Source: Burkholderiales bacterium (GTDB taxonomy: Bacteria > Pseudomonadota > Gammaproteobacteria > Burkholderiales > Burkholderiaceae_C). Taken from it: 42,082 bases of DNA. Below are positions 1 through 7,854 of this stretch, in pieces. The notes under the pieces were generated by a model. The model did not search any database and was not told the DNA's origin. It worked only from the letters and a program-made list of their open reading frames with translations. Both the position numbers and the translations under genes were made by a program. Position 1 is the first letter of the stretch. Each line of letters starts with the position of its first letter. Location of the stretch: contig JAEMQF010000051.1 in assembly GCA_022758925.1 (NCBI GenBank), positions 1 to 42,082 of the forward strand. Reading direction: 5' to 3'.

Positions 1-2
1 CG

Positions 3-497
3 CTGGCGCACCTGGATCTGTTGCCGGATCGGGACCCGACGGCGGTGCGCAATGAACTGGCGCGGCCGCGCGGGCCGCGCTCGCTCGCTCCCCATTTGAA
101 GAGGCGTTTGCGCATCGACGGCGTGAAGGCTGCGCTGCTGCACGAACTTCTGCCGCGTGCAACCTTTGCCGATGCGAGTGCGCTTGCCGCGGCGATCAAG
201 TGCCTGCCCTTGACGCTGGTGGCGCCGCGCCCGGTTGCCGAGGCGATCAGCACCGCAGGCGGTGTGCGTTTCGAATCGCTCGACGAATCCTTGATGCTGC
301 GCACCCAGCCCGGCGTGTTCTGCGCCGGCGAGATGCTCGACTGGGACGCGCCCACGGGCGGTTATTTGCTGACGGCCTGCTTCGCCACCGGCCTGGCTGC
401 GGCACAGGGCGTGCTGCGCTACCTTGCGCTGCCGGGTGAGAAATCGGCGGCGGTCAACTCGATCGGCGCGCCGTGCGGCGTTCGGTCGGCGGCATGA
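3..497 (+). CDS. NAD(P)/FAD-dependent oxidoreductase, C-terminal part (5' end outside window)
   Basis: Only the last ~164 residues are present; the reading frame is open from the window edge to TGA at 495-497. The near-terminal segment [20 protein letters not shown] followed by [10 protein letters not shown] is the characteristic C-terminal FAD-binding motif of the HI0933-like/BaiN flavoprotein family, in which a Gly-Gly-Tyr segment contacts the flavin. These are soluble cytoplasmic flavoproteins; the substrate of most members is unknown, and none is implied here. The 3' end overlaps the convergent nitrile hydratase activator gene by 79 nt, and the last ~20 residues look like a family-specific tail. 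Family assignment is good, but exact function and start cannot be stated. Confidence 0.8.
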   Translation: MAHLDLLPDRDPTAVRNELARPRGPRSLAPHLKRRLRIDGVKAALLHELLPRATFADASALAAAIKCLPLTLVAPRPVAEAISTAGGVRFESLDESLMLRTQPGVFCAGEMLDWDAPTGGYLLTACFATGLAAAQGVLRYLALPGEKSAAVNSIGAPCGVRSAA

Positions 498-796
498 TCC
501 CAGGCGCGCCGGCAGCGCTCGAGTTCGGCGGCTGAACTCGCGCCCTTGGCCGAGACCAGCGACTCGAGTGCCGCGACCCAATGCCGGTAGTAGCTGCCTG
601 CGTGATCGACATCGCCGCGCGCCTGCGCCGCGGCGATCTGCCGAGCCATAGCGTCAGCCCATTCAGGCCAGGTGAAGAGCCCGCGTTCGTGCAGCGCCAG
701 CGCAAGCGCAAAGCCCTTCGCCTGCCACGGTTCGTCGAACACCGGTGAGCCGGCGTCATGCTCTTGGCCGGGCAGGGCTGGGGGCGCCGAACTCAT
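419..796 (-). CDS. Nitrile hydratase accessory/activator protein (P14K-like)
   Basis: Encodes 125 residues, the usual size for the small activator that loads cobalt into the alpha subunit of Co-type nitrile hydratases, probably by swapping alpha subunits. The recognisable core is [20 protein letters not shown], then [11 protein letters not shown] and the spaced [12 protein letters not shown] segment shared with the beta subunit N-terminal region; the activator is a known homologue of beta. I chose ATG at 796 because its codon overlaps the TGA of the beta gene (ATGA), implying translational coupling; an in-frame ATG 15 nt upstream lies inside beta and is less likely. The gene is third in the alpha-beta-activator operon. 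Its 3' end runs 79 nt into the convergent oxidoreductase gene. Confidence 0.85.
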   Translation of the reverse strand: MSSAPPALPGQEHDAGSPVFDEPWQAKGFALALALHERGLFTWPEWADAMARQIAAAQARGDVDHAGSYYRHWVAALESLVSAKGASSAAELERCRRAWDHAADRTPHGAPIELTAADFSPGSAR

Positions 797-1464
797 GCCT
801 CGTCCTGGCACGCTTCGAGGTAGGGCTCCCAGGCGTCAACCGACACCGCGTGGCGCGAGGCGCTGCCTTTGCCCCACAGCTGCTCGGCGTCAAAGGTCAC
901 CGTGTAGAGCCACTGCGGCTGTTCGCCCAGGCCATGTGCATGGGTGTCGGGGAAGACATGCGCGCCGTGCATGCGCTCGATCGTGCCGACCTTGCCGCGC
1001 ACGTATCCCGGCAGACGCGTGTGGTGCGTGGCCTTGTGGCGCAGCGTGCGCACCCGGTCACCCAGCGCAAACCTGGCCGGCGCAGACGCCGTGCGCAGCG
1101 TGGGCGAGCCACGCGCCAGCGTCGCCTCAACGTCGCCCGCGTGCAGCGTTCGCGGCAGCGGCAGCGGGGCATCGATGCTGTGCCCGCGGTGCTGTTCGGC
1201 GCGCCGCAGCAAACGACGCTCGAGCAGCAGCTTTTGCAGCGCAGCGAGCCAGATCTGGTAGTAGCTCAATGCAGCGTAGTCGGGCAGCGTCTCGCGTGCC
1301 GATCGGCTCATGTCGATGTTCCAGGCGCCGCTCGCACCCATCGCCAGCGTCAGCGCCATCGCGCGTGCCTCCCAGGGCGCGTGCCACAAATCGCCTTCAG
1401 GCTCGGGTTTGATGCGGCCATGCCCCGGCGCGCCGCCCAGATCGGCATGGCTGGTGTAGCTCAT
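793..1464 (-). CDS. nthB: Nitrile hydratase, beta subunit
   Basis: The 223-residue product fits the beta chain of nitrile hydratase, which forms an alpha-beta heterodimer hydrating nitriles to amides in the cytoplasm. The N-terminus has the family signature [11 protein letters not shown], followed by [20 protein letters not shown] and a helical region. The C-terminal SH3-like barrel carries [24 protein letters not shown] and the final [13 protein letters not shown] segment. ATG at 1462-1464 overlaps the alpha stop codon as ATGA; a longer in-frame extension upstream is antisense-free but lies wholly inside alpha and has no family similarity. Gene order alpha-beta-activator matches cobalt-type operons. 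No amidase gene to process the amide product is visible in the window. Confidence 0.93.
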   Translation of the reverse strand: MSYTSHADLGGAPGHGRIKPEPEGDLWHAPWEARAMALTLAMGASGAWNIDMSRSARETLPDYAALSYYQIWLAALQKLLLERRLLRRAEQHRGHSIDAPLPLPRTLHAGDVEATLARGSPTLRTASAPARFALGDRVRTLRHKATHHTRLPGYVRGKVGTIERMHGAHVFPDTHAHGLGEQPQWLYTVTFDAEQLWGKGSASRHAVSVDAWEPYLEACQDEA

Positions 1465-2105
1465 GCTTTGTGCGCTGCAAGCTGCTCGGCCTGCGGCAGG
1501 CCGGTGCCGATCATCGAATCGCGCGTGACGAGCTTTGCCAGCTCGGCTTCGCTCATGCCATCGGTGCCCGCGGGGCGCTGTGGAATCACGAGGTAGCGCA
1601 CCTCGGCGGTCGAATCCCAGACGCGGATGTCGGTCGCCTCCGGCAACGTGACGCCGAATTCGGCGAGCACCGCGCGCGGCTCGCGCACGGCGCGCGACCG
1701 ATACGGCGCGCTTTTGTACCAGGTGGGCGGCAGGCCCAGTACCGGCCAGGGGTAGCAGCTGCACAACGTGCAGACCACCATGTTGTGGCGCTGCGGCGTG
1801 TTTTGCACCGCAATCATGTGCTCGCCCTGGCGGCCGCTGAAGCCCAGCGACGCGATCGCCGCAGTCGCGTCGCGCATCAGCCAGGCGTGGAACTCGGGGT
1901 CGGCCCAGGCGCGCGCGACGACCCTTGCGCCGTTGCGCGGGCCGATGCGGGTCTGGTAGGTGTCGATCAAGACATCGAGCGCCAACGGGTCGATGTATCC
2001 CTTCTCGCTGAGAACGGTTTCGAGCGCGCGTACGCGCAGTTCCATTTCGCCGAGCTCGCTGTGCCCGTGGTCATGCGTGGCGTGCGCTGGATCGTGCTGG
2101 GTCAT
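1461..2105 (-). CDS. nthA: Nitrile hydratase, alpha subunit, cobalt type
   Basis: The 214-residue metal-binding chain of nitrile hydratase. The active-site claw reads VCTLCSC at residues 111-117, so C112, C115, S116 and C117 are present. Threonine after the first Cys is the mark of non-corrin cobalt enzymes, iron enzymes having serine there. The motif is followed by [15 protein letters not shown], also typical. In the family, the second and third cysteines are oxidised to sulfinic and sulfenic acid when the metal is loaded. The His-rich N-terminus ([14 protein letters not shown]) is common in Co-type chains. ATG at 2103-2105 is the first gene of a three-gene operon. The 105-nt divergent spacer to the lipase gene holds a 15-bp tandem repeat. 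Confidence 0.95.
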   Translation of the reverse strand: MTQHDPAHATHDHGHSELGEMELRVRALETVLSEKGYIDPLALDVLIDTYQTRIGPRNGARVVARAWADPEFHAWLMRDATAAIASLGFSGRQGEHMIAVQNTPQRHNMVVCTLCSCYPWPVLGLPPTWYKSAPYRSRAVREPRAVLAEFGVTLPEATDIRVWDSTAEVRYLVIPQRPAGTDGMSEAELAKLVTRDSMIGTGLPQAEQLAAHKA

Positions 2106-2139
2106 TGCGCAATCCTAGCGCGGTACCGCTGGGCAGCCA

Positions 2140-2170
2140 AGCGGAAACGCCCGACAGCGGAAACGCCCGA
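2140..2170. repeat. Tandem direct repeat of 15 bp in the nthA/patatin divergent spacer
   Basis: AGCGGAAACGCCCGA occurs at 2140-2154 and again at 2156-2170, identical and 16 bp apart. It lies between the divergent starts of nthA (2105) and the patatin-like gene (2211). A spacing of about 1.5 helical turns could suit a pair of regulator sites or could be a simple local duplication. No regulator gene lies next to it. Confidence 0.8.
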
Positions 2171-2210
2171 TTGCGCCGACACGCGACTGGGTCGCCGCTA
2201 CAGTGTCGGC

Positions 2211-3296
2211 ATGAAAGCTCTGGCCATCCATGCCGGCCCGCGTGCCTTGGCCGCCCTGCGCAAGCAGGGCCTGCGCCCTCAGGATGTGCGCATCGTCCCG
2301 GCCGCGGCAGGCGGGCCGAAGGGCTTGATCCTGAACGCGCTCGATCGTTTCGTCTTCGGCGATTGGCTGACCCGCAGCGCTCAAACCGTGCACCTTGTCG
2401 GCGCCTCGATCGGCGCCTGGCGCATGGCCACTGCCTGTCTGCCCGACGCCGACGCCGGTTTTGCACAGCTTGCGCACGATTACGTCACGCAAGACTATCC
2501 GCATCCGCCCGGCAGGCTGGCGCCACCGACAGTCGTGAGCGATTTGTTCGGGCGGCAAATCGAGCGCAGCTTCGGCGGACGCGAAGCACAAGTGCTCGGG
2601 CATCGGCGCTTTCGCCTGCACATTTTCACGAGCCGCGGCCGCCACCTGATGCGGCGCGAATCGCGGCTGCGCACCCCCTTGGGCTACCTCGGCGCGGTGC
2701 TCAGCAACGCGTTGCGGCGCCCGGCCATGGGCCTTTGGCTCGAACGCGTGGTGTTTTCCGACCCGCGTGATGCGCTGCCCTTGCAGTTGCCGGGCTATCG
2801 CACCAGGCGTGTCGCGCTGACCGCGCCGAACCTGCAGCCGAGCATGCTTGCGAGTTGTTCGATTCCGTTCGCGCTGAAGGCGGTGCACGACATTGCGGGC
2901 GCACCGCGCGGCGCGTACTGGGACGGCGGCATCACCGACTATCACCTGCACCTCGACTACGCGACGCTGCGCGACGGCACCGACCCCGCGCTCGTGCTTT
3001 ACCCGCATTTTCAGGACACGGTGGTGCCGGGCTGGCTCGACAAGCCGTTCAAGCGCCGCCACCTGGCGACACCGAACCTCGACAACCTGGTGCTGCTCTC
3101 GCCGACTGCCGAATTCGTGCGCTCGCTGCCGAATGCAAAGCTGCCGGATCGGACCGACTTCAAGCGCTACCTCGACGATTCGACGGCGCGCATGGCGGCG
3201 TGGCGGCGCGCGGTGGACGAAGGCGAGCGGCTGCGCGATGAATTCGCGCTCTGGCTCGAGCGCGGCGACGCCGCTTCGGTGCTGCCGCTGCGCTGA
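2211..3296 (+). CDS. Patatin-like phospholipase
   Basis: The 361-residue protein carries all three patatin landmarks: an oxyanion-loop glycine motif AAGGPKG near residues 31-38, the nucleophile elbow GASIG with Ser66, and the DGG motif WDGG with Asp238, forming the Ser-Asp dyad. Such enzymes hydrolyse acyl ester bonds of lipids. No signal peptide is apparent, so a cytoplasmic or membrane-associated enzyme is likely. ATG at 2211 is chosen because similarity begins there (MKALAIHAGPRAL); the open frame continues upstream into the antisense of nthA without meaning. It is divergent from the nitrile hydratase operon and convergent with the DUF4331 gene. Its natural substrate cannot be told from sequence. 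Confidence 0.88.
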   Translation: MKALAIHAGPRALAALRKQGLRPQDVRIVPAAAGGPKGLILNALDRFVFGDWLTRSAQTVHLVGASIGAWRMATACLPDADAGFAQLAHDYVTQDYPHPPGRLAPPTVVSDLFGRQIERSFGGREAQVLGHRRFRLHIFTSRGRHLMRRESRLRTPLGYLGAVLSNALRRPAMGLWLERVVFSDPRDALPLQLPGYRTRRVALTAPNLQPSMLASCSIPFALKAVHDIAGAPRGAYWDGGITDYHLHLDYATLRDGTDPALVLYPHFQDTVVPGWLDKPFKRRHLATPNLDNLVLLSPTAEFVRSLPNAKLPDRTDFKRYLDDSTARMAAWRRAVDEGERLRDEFALWLERGDAASVLPLR

Positions 3297-3313
3297 GGCG
3301 CAGCGGCGGTGAA

Positions 3314-3337
3314 GTCGAACCCCGGGCGGGGTTCGAC
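3314..3337. terminator. Candidate bidirectional terminator hairpin
   Basis: GTCGAACCCC (3314-3323) and GGGGTTCGAC (3328-3337) form a perfect 10-bp stem with a 4-base loop, between the convergent stop codons at 3296 and 3353. There is no uridine tract, so factor-independent termination would be weak. Its position between convergent genes supports a terminator role. Confidence 0.55.
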
Positions 3338-3352
3338 CTCGTGCTCAGCGCG

Positions 3353-4909
3353 TCAAGGCAACGGGATGTTCGGCTCCGTCGGCACGTTGATTCCGCCGTG
3401 CCCTTGCAACAGGCCCTGGTGGGCGGGTGCGAGGAACGGGAACCTGGGCAGGAAGTCCTTGTCATTGACTTCGGTGCCTTTGAACAGACCTGCGGCCGGG
3501 TTGCCCGCTGCGATCAGGCTGAGCAACACGCTGTTCACGTTCACTTGGTGGCGGTTTGGTGCAGTCCCGCCGCCCAGGCGTCGGCCATTCGGAAAGCTCG
3601 AGTCGATTGCCGCGTCGAGCGTGATCACATCACCGGTGAAGCCGTCCGCAATCGGGATCGGCCGATTCAGGTTGATGGCCTTGATGATATCGACGCGTGG
3701 ACCCTTGAGAAACGCCACGGTCGGCGCATCCAAACCAAGCGCCGCATAAATGCCGAGCGCTTCTGCGTCACGCACCAGCACCGGATACAGGATGTCGGCG
3801 CCGAAGTTCGTCACGTCTTTCATCGGGCTGCTGCGCAGGTACTGTGTCTGGCGCTGCGTGCCGACCAAACCAGCGTTGAACAAGGGTAGTGCATTGCGGC
3901 CCACCTGCACGAACTTGCCGGAACCCCGCAAGCCAGTGATGATGTTTTTCGCATCGACGGTTTGCGTCTCCTGCCGGCTGATCTTCGCATGCACACGCAG
4001 CAGGCTGTCGGTCAAATTCGCATGGAGTACGCCGTTGTGCGGGATACCGTGCGGGAAGATGTCGGTGATCGGCACCTCGAGCGCGATCGAGAAGATGTTG
4101 AAGCCCGTGAACACGTCTTCGGCAGGCGGGCGTCGCGCGCCGGGAACATTGAAAGGAAGGAAATCGGTGCGGGCGAGGTTCACGAGGTCGAAGATGCCCT
4201 TTTCGTCGAGCTGGTACGGGTCGTCGAACTGCCCGGCGATGATGCGCCCGCCGTTCGCGAGGCTGTGGATGTACGTGTCGACAAACGGCTGGTCGTACAG
4301 ACCCACTTCGCGGCTTGTCGCATCGGGGGAGTTGTAGCCCTGGAACGGGCCGAGGCCGTAGACAAGTCGGTCGGTTTGCGGACCGTGGTTGTTCGGCAGA
4401 ACCGGGAGATCCTTGCCGAGGACCGCGTCTCGCCGGTCATCATCGTCGTCATCGTCATCGCCACGGCGGTTCTTGCGCTCGTCAGGCACCAAGCGCGTGA
4501 CCTTCATCGTCTCGGTGCCGCCGGTGAGTTGCCACAGCAATTCGTTTCCGCCACCCAATGGATCCGTCGGGCTGGGGGCCGCTTCCGGCGTCAGCTTGTT
4601 CTGGAATTCGACGCGATAGACCACTTTGGACTTGAGGCTGTCGCCGATGCCGACGTGAAACTCGTAGCGGTAGCCATTGCACGCGCGCAGGCCCTGGTTG
4701 CCCTGGCCCGGCTCGTGCAACGGGTTGAAATTCATGATCAGGTAGAGCTTGTCGTGCGCGCCGTTCGAGACCCAGGCGTAGGTGTCGGTGTTGTCGGCGC
4801 AGGGTTCGTTCAGGATCGCAAGCGCCTCGCGATGGCTCGACGCCTGGGCGCCGAGCGACAGCGCCGCAAGCAAGGTTGCGGCGAGGGACTTCAAACTAGG
4901 TAGCTTCAT
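3353..4909 (-). CDS. DUF4331 family exported protein
   Basis: A 518-residue protein with a signal peptide (MKLPSLKSLAATLLAALSLG, cleavage likely after AQA). The mature start is SSHREA, followed by ADNTDTYAWVS, the diagnostic N-terminal block of DUF4331. The family is exported and of unknown biochemical function; members are often encoded with ECF sigma factors. Near residues 150-158 there is a run of eight aspartates (4436-4459), possibly a metal-binding or linker tract. ATG at 4909 was chosen over one 12 nt upstream because GGAGAGAG sits immediately before it and overlaps the upstream ATG. It lies 96 nt downstream of the cupin gene on the same strand, so it is probably the third gene of the sigma factor operon. 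Confidence 0.9.
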   Translation of the reverse strand: MKLPSLKSLAATLLAALSLGAQASSHREALAILNEPCADNTDTYAWVSNGAHDKLYLIMNFNPLHEPGQGNQGLRACNGYRYEFHVGIGDSLKSKVVYRVEFQNKLTPEAAPSPTDPLGGGNELLWQLTGGTETMKVTRLVPDERKNRRGDDDDDDDDRRDAVLGKDLPVLPNNHGPQTDRLVYGLGPFQGYNSPDATSREVGLYDQPFVDTYIHSLANGGRIIAGQFDDPYQLDEKGIFDLVNLARTDFLPFNVPGARRPPAEDVFTGFNIFSIALEVPITDIFPHGIPHNGVLHANLTDSLLRVHAKISRQETQTVDAKNIITGLRGSGKFVQVGRNALPLFNAGLVGTQRQTQYLRSSPMKDVTNFGADILYPVLVRDAEALGIYAALGLDAPTVAFLKGPRVDIIKAINLNRPIPIADGFTGDVITLDAAIDSSFPNGRRLGGGTAPNRHQVNVNSVLLSLIAAGNPAAGLFKGTEVNDKDFLPRFPFLAPAHQGLLQGHGGINVPTEPNIPLP

Positions 4910-5005
4910 GACTCTCTCCATGTGTGGCCAGTGGCTGGGCGAGCGAAGCGGGTCCTCCCGCTGGCCGCGGGAAGGCCTCTGCCCGGGGTCGGACAGAAAT
5001 CGATC

Positions 5006-5782
5006 TCAGGTTCGGGCGGTAGGCGCCGGCGCGTAGGCCGCGGGGTCGAGCGACCCGTGCACGTAGAACAGCGCGCCGACGTCGGTTTGCACCGCGCCGT
5101 GGCGGCTGCCCTGCGGCGCCAGTTGATACTCGCCGCCGCGCAGCAGCGTGTCGCCGATGAAGGCTTCACCGGCGAGCATCATGCATTCCTCTTCGAGACC
5201 GTGGTCGTGCGAATTGACGTGGGAGCCGGCGCGCATGCGCACCAGCACCGAGCGCCGCTCGCCGCCATTCCACAGCTCCTTGATGCGCACGCCGGGGCAG
5301 AAGTCTTGCCACGTCGCGTCGTCGACCAGCGTCGAGAACTGCAGCGTCTGCTGCGGGCTGGCCTGTGGCGCGCTCAGGCGCAGGTACAGGCGTGCACCCG
5401 CCGCGCCGGCGCGCAGCAGGTGCGCGGCGTCGTGCGGCGCGCAGACCGCGTCACCGCAGGCCAGCAGCGCGTCACCAAGCGCCGCATTCCCAACCAGCAA
5501 CACCACCTCCTGCATTGTCCAGCCGCGCGGCTGCTCCAGTGTGGCGCCGGGGGCGAGTTCGAGCAAGGCGGAGTGGGCGGCGGGGGTGTCGGCAAGCGGT
5601 TTTTGTCGCGCGTCGAATTGCAGCGCGCTCCACTGCCCGGCGTCGCGCCGAATCGTGTGGAACTGGCTCTCACGGGCGTGGCTCTTCCGCACGCGCTGCA
5701 TCAGACGTTCGCGCAGCCCCGTCTCGGGCAAATGATTCGGCAGCAACGAACTGGCGCCAGGGAGGATGTCGGTGTGGTTCAT
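5006..5782 (-). CDS. Cupin-domain anti-sigma factor-like protein (ChrR-like C-terminal cupins)
   Basis: The 258-residue product overlaps the sigma factor stop by ATGA, the usual arrangement of ECF sigma and anti-sigma genes. Two cupin-like halves are visible. The first (about 45-140) lacks the metal-binding histidines. The second (about 150-245) has H188, H192, H194, E198 and H228 in the pattern HxxxHxHxxxE...H, a complete cupin metal site. The N-terminal ~40 residues (LPETGLRERLMQRV) may be the sigma-binding helix. Unlike ChrR, no HxxxCxxC zinc anti-sigma motif is present at the N-terminus. It probably restrains the sigma factor and senses a signal through the cupin; this role is inferred from gene order and family, not shown. 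Confidence 0.8.
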   Translation of the reverse strand: MNHTDILPGASSLLPNHLPETGLRERLMQRVRKSHARESQFHTIRRDAGQWSALQFDARQKPLADTPAAHSALLELAPGATLEQPRGWTMQEVVLLVGNAALGDALLACGDAVCAPHDAAHLLRAGAAGARLYLRLSAPQASPQQTLQFSTLVDDATWQDFCPGVRIKELWNGGERRSVLVRMRAGSHVNSHDHGLEEECMMLAGEAFIGDTLLRGGEYQLAPQGSRHGAVQTDVGALFYVHGSLDPAAYAPAPTART

Positions 5783-6489
5783 GATGTGAAGGCCCCTTGC
5801 ATGTTGGCGCTCGATGCCAGATGGGTTCGCAGCACGGCCAGGGCGCGCCGGATATGCGACTTGACGGTGCCCAGCGGCAAGTGCGTCTGGGCCGCGATTT
5901 CTTCGTGCGTCAGGCCGCGGTAGAAGGCGAGTGCAATCAACTGGCGCGGCTGGGCGTCGAGGGACTGCAACGCTGCATTCAGGCATTGTTCGGACTGCGC
6001 TGCGGACATCAACTCCGCCGGATTGGTGTCATCGGCCGGGGTCTCGGCGATCAGCGTTTCCGGTTCGGGGTGCGCCTGGGCAGGGTCGGCGCGGCGCAAA
6101 TGGTCGAGCGCGCGGCTGCGCGCCAGGGTCAACAACCACGCCACCACGCTCCCGCGCTCAGGGTCGAAGCGCAGCGCCTGGCGCCACGCCTGCCAGTAGA
6201 CGTCTCCCGTCACTTCTTCGGCGCAGCGGGCGTTGCGCGTGATGCCACGTGCCATCGCGAAAATCCGGCCCGACGTGGCGTCATACAGATCGGCGAGCGC
6301 TCTCTCGTCGCCCTGGGCGATCCGCGCCACCAAGGCCGCAAGGCGCAACTCCTGGTCGAGATCAGCCCGGGCCACAGGGCGCGAGCGCGGCGCGTCGGTG
6401 GCGTGTAGACCATCGTCCGGTGGTGGCGCGAACAGCGCGTCGAGCCCCGTGGCCAGCGCCTCAGCGCCGGACAGCACAGCGTGGTTCAT
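5779..6489 (-). CDS. ECF-type RNA polymerase sigma factor
   Basis: A 236-residue sigma-70 family protein with only regions 2 and 4. Region 2 spans about residues 52-133 (ALADLYDATSGRIFAMARGI ... SVVAWLLTLARSRALDHLRR). Region 4 spans about 170-222, with the helix-turn-helix LTHEEIAAQTHLPLGTVKSH. This architecture defines extracytoplasmic-function sigma factors; resemblance is to the SigK-like, cupin-partnered groups. The start at 6489 was preferred over 6504 because GGAGGA lies 7 nt upstream. The N-terminal ~45 residues are a variable extension. Upstream at 6534-6562 is a TGCATCC-N16-CGTATA promoter matching two others in the neighbourhood, which suggests autoregulation and control of the adjacent genes. 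Confidence 0.93.
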   Translation of the reverse strand: MNHAVLSGAEALATGLDALFAPPPDDGLHATDAPRSRPVARADLDQELRLAALVARIAQGDERALADLYDATSGRIFAMARGITRNARCAEEVTGDVYWQAWRQALRFDPERGSVVAWLLTLARSRALDHLRRADPAQAHPEPETLIAETPADDTNPAELMSAAQSEQCLNAALQSLDAQPRQLIALAFYRGLTHEEIAAQTHLPLGTVKSHIRRALAVLRTHLASSANMQGAFTS

Positions 6490-6533
6490 GTCTCGATCCT
6501 CCATTTTGAGTTGGAGCGGCTTGATGGCGGGTG

Positions 6534-6562
6534 TATACGCAGCGACCGGTGAATTGGATGCA
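6534..6562 (-). promoter_or_regulatory. ECF-type promoter of the sigma factor operon
   Basis: On the minus strand, TGCATCC (6556-6562) is followed after exactly 16 nt by CGTATA (6534-6539). The expected transcription start is about 38 nt before the sigma ATG. The same -35 word and spacer length occur upstream of the sterol desaturase and of the TPR/HupE unit, so this is probably the element recognised by the sigma factor itself. Confidence 0.7.
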
Positions 6563-6586
6563 GCCGAGCCGACCTCGATTTAAGGT

Positions 6587-7351
6587 TTAGACAGGAAGGT
6601 AGGGAAGCTCAACCTGGTCGGCGTGCACATCGGTTCCCATCAGCATGGCAGCGACGCGTTCGCCTCGACCCGCTGCAAACCCGACCGCACCTGCGAACAT
6701 GACGGGGTTGCGGAAGGTGCCGAACAACATGTCCCACAGCGGCAGGTTCGAATAGTTCCAGGCGTGCACGTCGCGTTCGTGGTGCAGGCAATGCGATTCG
6801 GGCCGTTGAATGAAGTTGCCGAGCCAGCGCGGGGTTTGAATATTCCAGTGCTGGAACATCGCGCAAAACGCGCTCGCATAACCCGCGATCGCGCCGGCGG
6901 CCGGGTCAAGCCCGAGCACGAACACCAGCATGAACACGCCCTGCGCCACCATCAAGGCGATTTCGATCGGATGCGCGTAGGCCGAGCCGTAGATGTCGAC
7001 TCGACTCGGACTGTGATGCAACTGGTGCACGCCGCACCACAGTGCGTGCACGCGGTGGTAACTGCGGTGCACGGCGTAGTCGAGCAGGGTGGCGCCGAGA
7101 AAGCCGAGAACTGCGCCACCCGCCACGCCGAGTTTCCAACCCGGAAGCAGCGCGTGCGCGGCGACCCACTCCATCGGCAGCAGCGCGGGAATGAGCCCGT
7201 TGAGCATGAACAACAGCGCCAGGAAGCCCAACCCCAGCGAACGCCAGTGCGGCACCGGCGGAAACGTTCGCGCCCGGTGTCGGTGTTCGACGGCCAGCAT
7301 GCCGAAGTAGGTGACAAGAATCAAGAGCGCAATCAATTCGTCGATCTTCAT
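6587..7351 (-). CDS. Sterol desaturase / fatty acid hydroxylase superfamily membrane protein
   Basis: A 254-residue integral membrane protein with hydrophobic helices near the N-terminus and in the middle. It has the three histidine clusters of the di-iron superfamily: HRSYH, HQLHH and HCLHH, spaced as in sterol desaturase/C4-methyl oxidase relatives. Enzymes of this group hydroxylate or desaturate lipids using a di-iron centre and O2; the substrate here is unknown. ATG at 7351 has AAGGAG 8 nt upstream; the open frame beyond it is antisense to a decayed gene and is not coding. An ECF-type promoter at 7372-7400 lies close upstream, linking it to the adjacent sigma factor. The gene ends 24 nt before the sigma operon promoter. 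Confidence 0.88.
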   Translation of the reverse strand: MKIDELIALLILVTYFGMLAVEHRHRARTFPPVPHWRSLGLGFLALLFMLNGLIPALLPMEWVAAHALLPGWKLGVAGGAVLGFLGATLLDYAVHRSYHRVHALWCGVHQLHHSPSRVDIYGSAYAHPIEIALMVAQGVFMLVFVLGLDPAAGAIAGYASAFCAMFQHWNIQTPRWLGNFIQRPESHCLHHERDVHAWNYSNLPLWDMLFGTFRNPVMFAGAVGFAAGRGERVAAMLMGTDVHADQVELPYLPV

Positions 7352-7371
7352 GGCGTGGCTCCTTCCTCGCC

Positions 7372-7400
7372 TATCCGCAACTCGCGGCGTTTTGGATGCA
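7372..7400 (-). promoter_or_regulatory. ECF-type promoter of the sterol desaturase gene
   Basis: On the minus strand TGCATCC (7394-7400), 16-nt spacer, CGGATA (7372-7377), ending 20 nt before the gene's ATG. Identical -35 and spacer length to the sigma operon promoter; -10 differs at one base. Confidence 0.65.
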
Positions 7401-7436
7401 ATATTCCACGCACCATTCGCGCGCCGTGTACCGACG

Positions 7437-7465
7437 TGCATCCGTTCCCGAGGTCGCTGCGTAGC
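7437..7465 (+). promoter_or_regulatory. ECF-type promoter facing the decayed DUF4331/TPR/HupE unit
   Basis: On the plus strand TGCATCC (7437-7443), 16-nt spacer, CGTAGC (7460-7465). It is divergent from and only 36 bp away from the sterol desaturase promoter. The -10 differs from the other two at its 3' end, so it may be weaker or decaying along with the gene behind it. Confidence 0.6.
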
Positions 7466-7577
7466 AGTAGCCAGACAGCGCTTCGTGCCTGAACGAGGCC
7501 CCAGGCCGCTGCGCTGCGACGGGACCGCAACCCGACCCCGATGAAGGAATTGACCGCTGAAATCGAAGCGACTGAAC

Positions 7578-7774
7578 ATGCGGCGCATCCTTCCGCTTGC
7601 AGCGGCGCGGTACGCCGCCGCCGGCATCGCCATGGAAATCGCGCAAGCGTCGAACCATCGCGACGCGCCATTCATTGCTCGCCAACCGAAGGTCGCGGCG
7701 CCAACTACCCCATGTTCAGAAGCTACGAGCCCGGCCGATCCGGCTGCGTGACGCTGATGGCAACCTGCAGCCTC
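7578..7774 (+). pseudogene. Decayed DUF4331 gene, N-terminal remnant
   Basis: From ATG 7578 the frame encodes a signal-peptide-like stretch, then QASNHRDAPFIARQPKV, the DUF4331 mature N-terminus. The match then continues in a second frame as YPMFRSYEPGRSGCVTLMA, and briefly in a third as NLQP, consistent with two single-base deletions. The rest of a ~500-residue protein is missing; only about 65 codons survive before the TPR gene. The remnant is of a different subtype from the intact DUF4331 gene at 3353-4909. It sits behind an ECF-type promoter and ahead of TPR and HupE genes, so it was probably the first gene of that operon. Extent of the 3' end is approximate. Confidence 0.7.
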
Positions 7775-7854
7775 GCGCTGCGCGCGGTCGCGCCGGGACG
7801 GACGTCGCGCCACCTTCGCAGTGGCCAGGCGGGAATGACAATGCGAACACGATC

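Noticed and set aside
1465-2210. Very long patatin ORF starting at 1470
   Set aside because: The first ~247 codons are antisense to nthA; family similarity starts at ATG 2211.
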